Below are positions 10,116-17,776 of a stretch of 64,000 nucleotides of DNA, in pieces. Both the position numbers and the translations under genes were made by a program. Source of the DNA: Aliiroseovarius sp. F20344 (lineage in GTDB: Bacteria; Pseudomonadota; Alphaproteobacteria; Rhodobacterales; Rhodobacteraceae); the NCBI RefSeq assembly GCF_023016155.1, contig NZ_JALKBG010000008.1:250501-314500 (forward strand). Reading direction: 5' to 3'. A model generated the notes under the pieces. The model had not been told where the DNA came from. It saw nothing but the letters and a program-made list of their open reading frames with translations, and did not search any database. Position 1 is the first letter of the stretch. Every line of letters begins with the position of its first letter.

Positions 10116-11309
10116 ATGTATATCGCCGCGAAAACGATGACCGCCAGCACCGCGCTTGTATTGCTTGCAAGTTGCGCAAGCCTTGAAAAGCCGGGCAATC
10201 TTGAACCAGTGCTTCAGGGGGATGCTTATCAAGCTCAGTATCGCGCACCAGTTTTGGCTGAAACCGAAAAGGGCTATTTGCATTCATCGACAATGAACGC
10301 GCAGAAATGCCTTCCATTGCGTGGCGGGGAAGGCGGCAAAGGTATCACCTATTTGGTAGGCGAACGTCTGACGCGCAACGATTTGGTCGAGATCTTCGTC
10401 AGCGATGATGACACATTTGGAGGATCCTATGTTGTATCGCGCGATGGCACGTTGAAACTACCCTTCCTAAGCCCGGTGCGTGCCCAAGGGCGCACAACGT
10501 CCGAGATTGAACGTGACATTGCCTCCAAGCTTCAGGCCGGTGATTTCTTCACCGAGCGCCCGAAAGTGTCGGTACGCGTGAAAGACTTCGCCTCGGTGAC
10601 CGTTGGGGTCTCGGGAGCCGTGTTTGAACCGCATGCGACCGAAATCGGCTCTGTATCAGGCGAGGATATCGATGACCGGCGCCAAGACGCTTTGGGTGCA
10701 TCGTCCGAGGGGCGTAACCTGTCGGCGGCTTTGCGTGCTGCAGGTGGGATCCGCCCGGATGCAGACATTTCGGCGGTCGAAGTCTCGCGCGGGTCTACGG
10801 TCTACAAGATCGACATGCGCGGCGTGTTCGAAGGTCGCAACAACGTCGACATTATGCTGCTTTCCGGTGACGAAGTTCGCGTCCCAAGCCGAAGATGTTT
10901 TCAGGAAGATTTGATGCGTCCAAGCCCGATCAGCCCACCCGGCATCGCGCTGTTCATTTCGAACCTGACCCAGCCAGCAACGGGCAACGCCCCATCTGCA
11001 AACGGCAAAGAAATCCGTCAAGTGCCATATGGAACCCGTTACCTACAGGCCGCGATTAATATGAACTGTGTAGGGGGTGCGAAAACCACCAGCGCAAATC
11101 GGTCCGCTGTTCTGTTCTCGCGCAATCCCGAAACGCAGGTATCTGCAGTTGTCGAACGCAACATCGAGCAGCTGATGCGCCTGCCAGAACGGGATGATTT
11201 CGACCCCTATCTTCTGCCCGGCGATGCGATGGCCTGTTACGACAGTTCGGTGACGAACATCACAGAAGTTGGTCGTGTGCTTGGGGTGCTGAGCCTCGGA
11301 ACGCTTTAG
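10116..11309 (+). CDS. Wza-like polysaccharide export lipoprotein
   Basis: 397-residue outer-membrane polysaccharide export protein. The N-terminus has a hydrophobic stretch ending in the lipobox LLASC, so a lipidated mature protein is expected. The Poly_export domain spans about residues 80-160 (VGERLTRNDLVEIFV, YVVSRDGTLKLPFLSPVRAQG, RPKVSVRV), followed by an SLBB-like region with GVFEGRNNVDIMLLSGDEVRVPS (about 232-254). The C-terminal third is less familiar. ATG 10116 is preceded by AGGGA at suitable distance. It would form the outer-membrane channel for the polymer made by this locus. The next gene is convergent, with three bases between stop codons. Confidence 0.88.
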   Translation: MYIAAKTMTASTALVLLASCASLEKPGNLEPVLQGDAYQAQYRAPVLAETEKGYLHSSTMNAQKCLPLRGGEGGKGITYLVGERLTRNDLVEIFVSDDDTFGGSYVVSRDGTLKLPFLSPVRAQGRTTSEIERDIASKLQAGDFFTERPKVSVRVKDFASVTVGVSGAVFEPHATEIGSVSGEDIDDRRQDALGASSEGRNLSAALRAAGGIRPDADISAVEVSRGSTVYKIDMRGVFEGRNNVDIMLLSGDEVRVPSRRCFQEDLMRPSPISPPGIALFISNLTQPATGNAPSANGKEIRQVPYGTRYLQAAINMNCVGGAKTTSANRSAVLFSRNPETQVSAVVERNIEQLMRLPERDDFDPYLLPGDAMACYDSSVTNITEVGRVLGVLSLGTL

Positions 11310-11312
11310 ACC

Positions 11313-13877
11313 TTAGGTGTTGCGCGCGTTGAACGCGCTCATCGTTTGCGTCCAAGCCTCTGGCAGAGCAGAGATCGCATCCGTAACGTTGGAAAGATCG
11401 CCTGACTTTGCGGCGGTCTCGATGCCGCGCAGACGGTCAGCAATTTCCAACGCACCGATTGCGGCCGCGCCGCCCGCGATTTTATGGGCGGCTTTTGCCA
11501 ACTCGGGCAAAGCGTCCGCTGTCGAACTAGTATGCGCAGTGACGAAATCCTCGAGCTCGCCAGATACACGTTGGAAAAGCTTTTCGTGTTGTTCGGTGCC
11601 GATCATTTCGCGAATTTCAGTGAAATGATCGTCCGAGATCAGGTGGTTGGAGCTGTGCGTCGTATCCATGGGATCAAATGTACTCCACTTATTGGTAATC
11701 TGAGCCAGTGCGTCAGCGCTTAGTGGTTTGGTGACCAGATCGTTCATGCCATCCAGCAAAAAGGCTTCAAGCTCATGGGGTAAAGCATTCGCCGTCAGTG
11801 CCACAATCGGCACTGCATGCGAAGCGCCATTGCCTGCGCGAATGGTTCGTGTGGCTTCACGCCCATCCATAACAGGCATGCTGATATCCATGAAAATCAG
11901 ATCGAAGCGATGCGCTTGCGCAAGCTCGACACCAACCTCTCCATTGTCCGCTGTTGTGACCTGATGGCCTGCGTTTTGCAGCATCTCCTGCGCTACGAAC
12001 TGGTTGATCTCATTGTCTTCAACCAACAAGATATCCAACGCTCGAGAGCTTTGATGCTTGCCCTCACCTGCGGTGGTGCGTTTCGTTCGTTTTACGATAC
12101 GGGTCGGGATTGACACGCTGAACTGCGTGCCGGTGCCGACAGTGCTTTCGACCTGAACTTTTCCGCCAAGCGCTTCTACAAATCGCTTTACGATGCCAAG
12201 GCCAAGCCCCGTTCCCCCCACATCACGGTTGTAAGACGCATCGCCAGTCACAAAATCTTCGAAAATATGATCAAGCATATCTGGCGCGATACCGGACCCA
12301 GAATCTGAGACACGCAGATGGGCGGTTTTCTGGCCCGACGCATCCTCGGTCACTTCCGCTTCAATACTGATACGGCCATCATGAGTAAACTTGATGGCGT
12401 TGCCGACGAGGTTCACAAGGATATGTTGGATCTTGCGTTTGTCGGTTTCGATCCATTCGACAGGATTGCCAACCCACCCCCATTCAAGGGTGGACCCATT
12501 CGCCATGGCAGCGCTGGACTGGCTGCTAACGATATCCTCAAAAAGCGTGCTGAGGTTGACGGGGCCCAAACGGGCTTCGAGCTTGCCAGCGTCATAGGTG
12601 GTAATATCTAGAACGTCCGCGATGTGGTTCATCAGAAGCCGTCCGGATTTCTCCATATTCGACACATAGGTCGATTGCTTGGCGTTCAGCTTGGTGTCGT
12701 GCAGTAATGTCAGGCTGCCCAGAAGGCCGTTCAACGGTGTTCGAATTTCATGGCTCATGGTTGCCAGGAAGTTGGTCTTTGCCTTCTCGCTTTCCAGTGC
12801 TTTATCGCGGGCCTCGATCAGCTCTTCATTTGCTGCAATGCGCGCGGAAATATCACGTAGGAAGGCCACGAAAACCTCGCCTTCTGCCGTGCTCGCGCTT
12901 TGGATTGCTAATTCAACTGGGAACAAGCTTCCGTCAGCACGCATCCCTTCTAGCTGCACACGGCCTTGGCCAACCACGCGCCGCTCGCCTGATCTTCGCA
13001 TGCGTTCCATCCCTGCGGAATGGGCCTCACGGAATTTCTCTGGCACGATCAATTCCCCAAGCTCTTTGCCCAAAGCATAGTCGCGTGAATAGCCAAAGAT
13101 CGTTTCTGCGGCGTTGTTGTAGTCCAGCACTTTACCCGACAGGTCCGTCACGATGACTGCATCTAGGGACGTATTGATGATCGTTTCGGTTCTATCCTGT
13201 GAATTTCGTGCGGAGATCATGTTGCGCCGATTGCGCTTGTTCACGGCGTTCAACAAAAGTGAAAGGGTCACCAGCGCCAATGTCAGCAATCCAATGGCAA
13301 CTGCCAATCTGCTTAGTGTCCCGAGCAACGAACGGCGGCGTTGGTCAGACAGGTTTGCAAAATAAGTGAGGCCGGAATTGGAAAGCGTGCGTGCGACGGG
13401 CCGCATCTCCTCGGCCTGTTTTACTATTTGGGGAAGCCCTGCCTGTAGCTTGTCGTCGGGTCCGTCGATGAGCGTGATTGTTTCATCCAAAAAACCACGC
13501 AACGTCGACAGGCTTGTTCCGAAGATGGCTTCGCGCCTCAGATCTGCATAGATGACTGATTGGGACAAAGTATCCAAGCGGCTATAGAAGATGTCGAACT
13601 CACGACGCATCGATGAGAAGTCAGGTGCGTCGCTTTGACTTGCTAAAATGGCATCTCGTTCGAACTCTAAAAACTCGACTTCGGCTTGCGTGAGTGACCA
13701 TTGGATGTTGTCGGAATCCGCTGAGTTGAGCTGCCCAATATCGCGTGCGACATCAATTGTTAGGACGGATATCGCAAATGTTGAAAGCCCGACGAGAAAC
13801 GCCAGGCCCAACATGCCGATACCACTATTGGATAATCGTGAGAGTATAGCTTCAACCCTTGTTGGCTTTCTATTCAC
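11313..13877 (-). CDS. Hybrid sensor histidine kinase (TM-PAS-HisKA-HATPase-REC-HPt)
   Basis: 854-residue membrane kinase carrying a full phosphorelay. Order: TM1 about 19-41, periplasmic helical region about 42-185, TM2 about 190-210, PAS about 225-345, HisKA with H376 in the FLATMSHEIRTPLNG box, HATPase about 475-590 (N box LVNLVGNAIKFT, G box GGTGLGLGI), receiver about 615-715 with phospho-acceptor D664 in FMDISMPVMDG, and a C-terminal HPt with H798 in AAHKIAGGAAAIGA. The layout resembles BarA/EvgS-type kinases. It lies six bases after a small periplasmic protein and is probably co-transcribed with it. No response regulator is adjacent; the response regulator at 17053-17694, whose gene has no kinase beside it, is the obvious candidate partner, giving control of exopolysaccharide synthesis. 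That pairing is inference. Confidence 0.9.
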   Translation of the reverse strand: MNRKPTRVEAILSRLSNSGIGMLGLAFLVGLSTFAISVLTIDVARDIGQLNSADSDNIQWSLTQAEVEFLEFERDAILASQSDAPDFSSMRREFDIFYSRLDTLSQSVIYADLRREAIFGTSLSTLRGFLDETITLIDGPDDKLQAGLPQIVKQAEEMRPVARTLSNSGLTYFANLSDQRRRSLLGTLSRLAVAIGLLTLALVTLSLLLNAVNKRNRRNMISARNSQDRTETIINTSLDAVIVTDLSGKVLDYNNAAETIFGYSRDYALGKELGELIVPEKFREAHSAGMERMRRSGERRVVGQGRVQLEGMRADGSLFPVELAIQSASTAEGEVFVAFLRDISARIAANEELIEARDKALESEKAKTNFLATMSHEIRTPLNGLLGSLTLLHDTKLNAKQSTYVSNMEKSGRLLMNHIADVLDITTYDAGKLEARLGPVNLSTLFEDIVSSQSSAAMANGSTLEWGWVGNPVEWIETDKRKIQHILVNLVGNAIKFTHDGRISIEAEVTEDASGQKTAHLRVSDSGSGIAPDMLDHIFEDFVTGDASYNRDVGGTGLGLGIVKRFVEALGGKVQVESTVGTGTQFSVSIPTRIVKRTKRTTAGEGKHQSSRALDILLVEDNEINQFVAQEMLQNAGHQVTTADNGEVGVELAQAHRFDLIFMDISMPVMDGREATRTIRAGNGASHAVPIVALTANALPHELEAFLLDGMNDLVTKPLSADALAQITNKWSTFDPMDTTHSSNHLISDDHFTEIREMIGTEQHEKLFQRVSGELEDFVTAHTSSTADALPELAKAAHKIAGGAAAIGALEIADRLRGIETAAKSGDLSNVTDAISALPEAWTQTMSAFNARNT

Positions 13878-13883
13878 ACGAGG

Positions 13884-14381
13884 TTACTCCATAAATTCAA
13901 TCCGCGCGAGTTGCCATATACTGCGCGAGTATACGACTTCAGTTCGATATTTAGCCGATGAATCATAAGGGTAAATTACCCAGACCGGACCCTTGTCGCG
14001 CACTGACATTGGAACGGAATTGCGTCTGATCGCAAGGATTGGCCCACCTTCAACGGCATCGCTCACTGGAATTTCGACGGCGTAGTCGTTCAATGCCACA
14101 GCACTGATTGTTCCCGAAGTAATTTCGAGAGCTTTGGTGAGTGTCGCCAGTTCTACGCCGTCGAAAACCTGAACACCTTCGGTCCAAATGGTCGATGTTT
14201 TGATGGTGGTTAAACCAAGTGCTTCCAATCCTGCGAGGTCAAGTTCGATTGTCTGGCTGTCGTTGCCGCCGTGGGTGATCGTAAGCAGTACGTCACCTTC
14301 TGGTTCTTTGAAGTCGGCAGCAAGCGCCGTGAGTGGTGTGGCAATTGTGATCGCCAAAATGGCCAAAAATCTTGAAAGCAT
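13884..14381 (-). CDS. Periplasmic sulfite-oxidase-fold protein without cofactor cysteine
   Basis: About 165 residues: a signal peptide (LSRFLAILAITIATPLTALA, cleavage before ADF) and a single small domain resembling the molybdopterin-oxidoreductase (SUOX) fold, with an ending RDKGPVWVIYPYDSSAKY...IWQLARIEF that matches the fold's core. The mature protein has no cysteine, so it lacks the usual molybdenum ligand and is unlikely to be a molybdoenzyme. It precedes a hybrid kinase by six bases, suggesting a ligand- or redox-sensing accessory of that kinase. Two start codons are possible: ATG 14387 abuts the GGGAG (14388-14392), whereas ATG 14381 has it at six bases, so 14381 is chosen. A palindromic site lies 66-99 bases upstream. 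Confidence 0.7.
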   Translation of the reverse strand: MLSRFLAILAITIATPLTALAADFKEPEGDVLLTITHGGNDSQTIELDLAGLEALGLTTIKTSTIWTEGVQVFDGVELATLTKALEITSGTISAVALNDYAVEIPVSDAVEGGPILAIRRNSVPMSVRDKGPVWVIYPYDSSAKYRTEVVYSRSIWQLARIEFME

Positions 14382-14446
14382 CTGCATCTCCCGTCCTCTG
14401 ATGCCACCATAGGAAACGCTGGTTTTCTTAGAAATCCTCTATTCGG

Positions 14447-14480
14447 TATAGCGACCTACCCGATCGGGTAGGTCGCTATA
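14447..14480. promoter_or_regulatory. Perfect 34-bp palindrome containing CCTACCC-GATC-GGGTAGG
   Basis: Bases 14447-14480 equal their own reverse complement without mismatch; the core CCTACCC (14455-14461) GATC GGGTAGG (14466-14472) is the symmetrical form of the repeats near 10019 and 16952. It lies five bases past the galU stop (minus strand) and 66 bases upstream of the next minus-strand gene. As RNA it could form a 15-bp stem with a GATC loop and stop galU transcripts, but no T-run follows. The shared core favours an operator for the sensor operon; both roles may apply. Confidence 0.6.
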
Positions 14481-14485
14481 TCCTT

Positions 14486-15373
14486 TCAAGCCGCGAGGGG
14501 GCGGGGTTTCATACGGCCTGAAAGGAATTCGGTTAGCTCAAGGTTCAAATCTGTGCGGGCAAGGGCGAATGCGGCGGTGGCTTGCACGAAGCCTTGAACC
14601 GATCCGCAATCAAAGCGTTCCCCCTCAAACTGATAGCCAGCCACCTGGGTTGCGCCGATGTCGGCGCAGATCGCATCGGTAAGCTGCAATTCGCCGCCCG
14701 CACCGGGGCTGATTTGAGCGAGCCGATCGAAGATTGAAGGCTCAAGGATGTAGCGGCCAACAACCGCTTGGGTCGAGGGAGCCTTTTCCGGGCGGGGCTT
14801 TTCGACCATCCCGCGTGCTCTGATCACACGCCCGACCGAAGTCTCTGGGTCTATTACGCCGTAAGATCCTGTTTGATCCGGGGCGACCCGCATAGTTGCC
14901 ACCATATGGCCACCAGTTTGTGCATGTGCGTCGACCAATTGGCTCAGCGCGCCTTTCGGGGCCGAGATCACGTCATCCGGCAACAGCACAGCGAATGGTT
15001 CGTCTCCGACAAGGCGGCGGGCTAGGCTGACGGCGTGGCCAAGCCCGCGCGGGTGTTTTTGGCGCACAAATGACAGACTACCTTCCGGAAGATTGGTTTG
15101 TTCCAAGGTTTCCAATGCCGAGGTCTTGCCATTGTCGCGCAACTGCTGTTCCAGCGCGCGGGCAGTGTCAAAGTAATCTTCCAATGCGCCTTTGCCGGCT
15201 GCCGTGACAAAGATAAACTCTTCAATCCCAGCTTCACGCGCTTCATCCAACGCATATTGGATCAGGGGCTTGTCGACCAACGGAAGCATTTCCTTAGGGA
15301 CCGATTTGGTTGCCGGAAGAAAGCGGGTGCCCATTCCTGCGATCGGGAAAACGGCTTTACGTATATGCGTCAT
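14486..15373 (-). CDS. galU: UTP-glucose-1-phosphate uridylyltransferase
   Basis: 295-residue GalU, making UDP-glucose from UTP and glucose-1-phosphate for polysaccharide synthesis. The N-terminal nucleotide-binding loop IRKAVFPIAGMGTRFLPATKS, then PKEMLPLVDKPLIQYALDEA, FAVLLPDDVI and a MVEKP motif are all present. The frame extends upstream to 15487 but the start is ATG 15373, which has AAGGAG at ideal spacing and gives the usual N-terminus. It lies 22 bases downstream of the WecG/priming-transferase gene and is likely in the same transcript. Confidence 0.95.
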   Translation of the reverse strand: MTHIRKAVFPIAGMGTRFLPATKSVPKEMLPLVDKPLIQYALDEAREAGIEEFIFVTAAGKGALEDYFDTARALEQQLRDNGKTSALETLEQTNLPEGSLSFVRQKHPRGLGHAVSLARRLVGDEPFAVLLPDDVISAPKGALSQLVDAHAQTGGHMVATMRVAPDQTGSYGVIDPETSVGRVIRARGMVEKPRPEKAPSTQAVVGRYILEPSIFDRLAQISPGAGGELQLTDAICADIGATQVAGYQFEGERFDCGSVQGFVQATAAFALARTDLNLELTEFLSGRMKPRPLAA

Positions 15374-15395
15374 TGGAAGTCTCCTTTTAAACTCG

Positions 15396-16808
15396 TTAGT
15401 AAGCACCACGGCCCGTTGCGACCGCGCGGAATGTAAGAAGGATAAGGATGAGATCGAGAAGGATTGTGCGCGATTGGGTATATGCAAGATCCATGTCGAT
15501 CATCTTCTCAAACCCAATGTCAGCACGACCTGAGACCTGCCAAATTCCAGTGATGCCCGGTTTGACATTCAGCCGGCCAAGCGCACGTGCGGGGTACTGC
15601 GCCACCTCGCTGGGCAACGCTGGACGCGGCCCAACGATGGCCATGTCGCCACGAAAAACGTTGATCAACTGAGGTAGTTCATCCAGCGACGTGCGGCGCA
15701 GAAACTTACCGACACGAGTCACACGTGGGTCGTTCTTTTGTTTGAAGCAAATGCCCTCACGCTCGGAATTTGAGAGCAGTGCCGCGCGACGTGCCTCGGC
15801 ATCTGTGTGCATCGAGCGGAACTTCAACACCTGAAACGGCTTTCCGTCTTTGCCAATGCGTGTTTGGGAAAAGAATGCCGGGCCTTTGCTGTCGATCCTG
15901 ATCAGTGCTGCGAGGGTCAGAAACAAGGGCGACAGGACCAAAAGCGATCCACCTGAAATCGCAACGTCCAATGCACGTCGTGCAGAGCTGGTCTTTGTTG
16001 GCATCAGTTTTGACCGCTTCAGGCTTCCAACAAGAAAGGTCAGATTGCCCAGCAAATAGCGTTTGGCCATGCGGCGTGGCTCCATCGCCAATCTCCAGAC
16101 CCACTCCATACGCGCAGTGCGCACTGCTTTGGGTGCGCGGGTCACGTTGCCTGCACGGAAATCAAAAAAGGCACCAACACCCATGGTCAAGGATGGGGCC
16201 AGCTTGCGTGCATTGCGCGACAACCAGATGTCTTGTTGCGGAACACCAAGCGCAACCAGCAGAATGTCTGCGCCGCTGTCATTGATATGCGAGATCAGGG
16301 CCTCTTGATCGCGCATATCATCATAGCCATTCGCGGTACCCGCAATGCGTAGGCTGGGAATGTCGTGCACAAGGCTGGCAGCTGCAGCGTCGGCAGTGCC
16401 GGGCTTCGCACCAAGCAGAAAGACGGACTTTCCAAGTAGTGCAGCACCAGCGAGCAGGGCAGGGAGGAAATCAGTGCCGTTTAAGTTTTCTTTCAGCACC
16501 TCGCCATCCATCTTGGCCGCCAGATCAATACCGATCCCATCTGGCAGGCGATAATCGGCGCTGACTACAGCGGTGTTATAGTGGGCATCACGGCGTGCGA
16601 TGTTCACGCAATGAGCATTAACAAAGCAAACCCTGCGGCGACCAGGAGACAACAGCTTTTCCACCGCCGTTCTGATTGTCGCGTTCATCAAGCTCATCTC
16701 AAGCGATGGAAGGTCCTTGGTCAACGAAGCTCCGAGGGTCATCTTAGGAGGGAGAGTTAAGTGGACTGCGGTGGCAGTGCTTGTTTCAATTCGAGCAGCA
16801 GAAGTCAT
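15396..16808 (-). CDS. WecG/TagA-type glycosyltransferase fused to a priming sugar transferase
   Basis: 470-residue two-domain protein. Residues about 30-255 are a GT26 (WecG/TagA/CpsF) domain: RVCFVNAHCVNIARR, YRLPDGIGIDLAAK, GTDFLPALL, ADILLVALGVPQQDIW, MGVGAFFDFRAG and RMEWVWRLAMEPRR. Residues about 272-470 are a bacterial polyprenyl-phosphate sugar transferase: a membrane helix near 275-300, KFRSMHTDAE, RVGKFLRRTSLDELPQLINVFRGDMAIVGPRP and the end KPGITGIWQVSGR...DLAY. One protein may thus load the first sugar on undecaprenyl phosphate and add the second. The frame begins at 16856, but ATG 16808 has a GG-rich site (AAAGG) eight bases upstream and is preferred. Confidence 0.88.
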   Translation of the reverse strand: MTSAARIETSTATAVHLTLPPKMTLGASLTKDLPSLEMSLMNATIRTAVEKLLSPGRRRVCFVNAHCVNIARRDAHYNTAVVSADYRLPDGIGIDLAAKMDGEVLKENLNGTDFLPALLAGAALLGKSVFLLGAKPGTADAAAASLVHDIPSLRIAGTANGYDDMRDQEALISHINDSGADILLVALGVPQQDIWLSRNARKLAPSLTMGVGAFFDFRAGNVTRAPKAVRTARMEWVWRLAMEPRRMAKRYLLGNLTFLVGSLKRSKLMPTKTSSARRALDVAISGGSLLVLSPLFLTLAALIRIDSKGPAFFSQTRIGKDGKPFQVLKFRSMHTDAEARRAALLSNSEREGICFKQKNDPRVTRVGKFLRRTSLDELPQLINVFRGDMAIVGPRPALPSEVAQYPARALGRLNVKPGITGIWQVSGRADIGFEKMIDMDLAYTQSRTILLDLILILLTFRAVATGRGAY

Positions 16809-16951
16809 TGTCGTCGCCTTTCGGGTTTCGGTGTTGAAACCAACCTGACGTGACAACGACGCAGGCTCAACGGAGCGGACGGACAGTTCGAGGGAACACA
16901 GTATGGGGTTCTGGCGCGAAAGAAGGACTATAGGAAAACGAGGATAGCCGA

Positions 16952-16969
16952 CCTATCCGAATGGTGAGC
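16952..16969. promoter_or_regulatory. Degenerate CCTATCC-N4-GGTGAGC repeat between fusion gene and response regulator
   Basis: In the 244-bp divergent region 16809-17052, CCTATCC (16952-16958), GAAT, GGTGAGC aligns with the repeats at 10019 and 14455, with four of seven matches in the right arm. The left arm also pairs with GGATAG at 16942-16947 (GGATAG-N5-CTATCC), so the site could act in either register. It is 84 bases from the response-regulator start and 144 from the fusion-gene start. Function inferred. Confidence 0.4.
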
Positions 16970-17052
16970 ATCGTTAACCCTTCGAGAGCTTGTCTCGCCC
17001 GATAAACGCCGTATTCTGGGTCTAATTACAAAGCATCTAGGAGACACACTTG

Positions 17053-17694
17053 ATGCGTATTTTGATTGCCGATGACCACGACCTTCTACGAGACACCTTG
17101 GTTATGTTCTTGGAAGGAGAAGATGATATCGAAGCCCAGACCGCCGCAGATTTGGACGCGGCGTTGAATATTGTTTCAAGCCAAGATCCGTTTGATTTGC
17201 TTTTGCTGGACTACAATATGCCCGGCATGAACGGGCTTTCCGGACTGACAAAAGCGATGGAATTCGAGGGTGGCCAACGCGTTGCCCTGATGTCTGGACA
17301 GGCGACCCGCGACATCGCTCAAAAAGCGCTCGACGCGGGGGCTGCGGGTTTTGTGCCTAAGACCCTTCCCGCTAAATCAATGGTCAATGCAATCCGATTT
17401 ATGGCGATGGGCGAGCAATATGCGCCGCTCGAATTTATGACCGCGCCCGCTGATGAGCCTAAAAATGAGCTGGCTGAAAAACTCTCGCCAAGAGAGTTTC
17501 AGGTGCTGCGTGGTCTGACTGAGGGCAAGTCCAACAAAGAGATCGCGCGCGACCTGGACATTCAGGAACCGACCGTCAAGCTGCACGTCAAAACGCTGTA
17601 TCGGAAAATTGACGCATCCAACCGGACACAGGCTGCATTGATCGCGCGAGAAGCGGGTCTGTTTGCCGATACCCTATCGGATAGGTTCGGCTGA
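17053..17694 (+). CDS. NarL/LuxR-type response regulator
   Basis: 213-residue DNA-binding response regulator. Receiver domain 1-120 with acidic pocket ADDHD at 6-10 and phospho-acceptor D53 in LLLLDYNMPGMNG; LuxR-type helix-turn-helix about 145-205 (LSPREFQVLRGLTEGKSNKEIARDLDIQEPTVKLHVKTLYRKI). Starts TTG 17050 and ATG 17053 are adjacent; AGGAG at 17039-17043 serves both and ATG is chosen. No kinase gene neighbours it; the hybrid kinase at 11313-13877 is the likely phosphate source. Located between the priming transferase and the chain-length gene, it is the best candidate for the protein that binds the inverted repeats of this locus, including the one in its own promoter. Confidence 0.9.
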   Translation: MRILIADDHDLLRDTLVMFLEGEDDIEAQTAADLDAALNIVSSQDPFDLLLLDYNMPGMNGLSGLTKAMEFEGGQRVALMSGQATRDIAQKALDAGAAGFVPKTLPAKSMVNAIRFMAMGEQYAPLEFMTAPADEPKNELAEKLSPREFQVLRGLTEGKSNKEIARDLDIQEPTVKLHVKTLYRKIDASNRTQAALIAREAGLFADTLSDRFG

Positions 17695-17776
17695 CCCTTT
17701 GCCCCGGCGCTCTACCCGTGGGCGCGCATGCATTGCATCATAAGGCCAGATATATTCACGTCATGGAGAACATGTC

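Noticed and set aside
17673-17685. CCTATC-G-GATAGG at the end of the response-regulator gene as a fourth operator
   Set aside because: The arms lie only one base apart, unlike the N4 spacing of the others, and it is inside coding sequence. It may still matter for the chain-length gene downstream, but is not counted.
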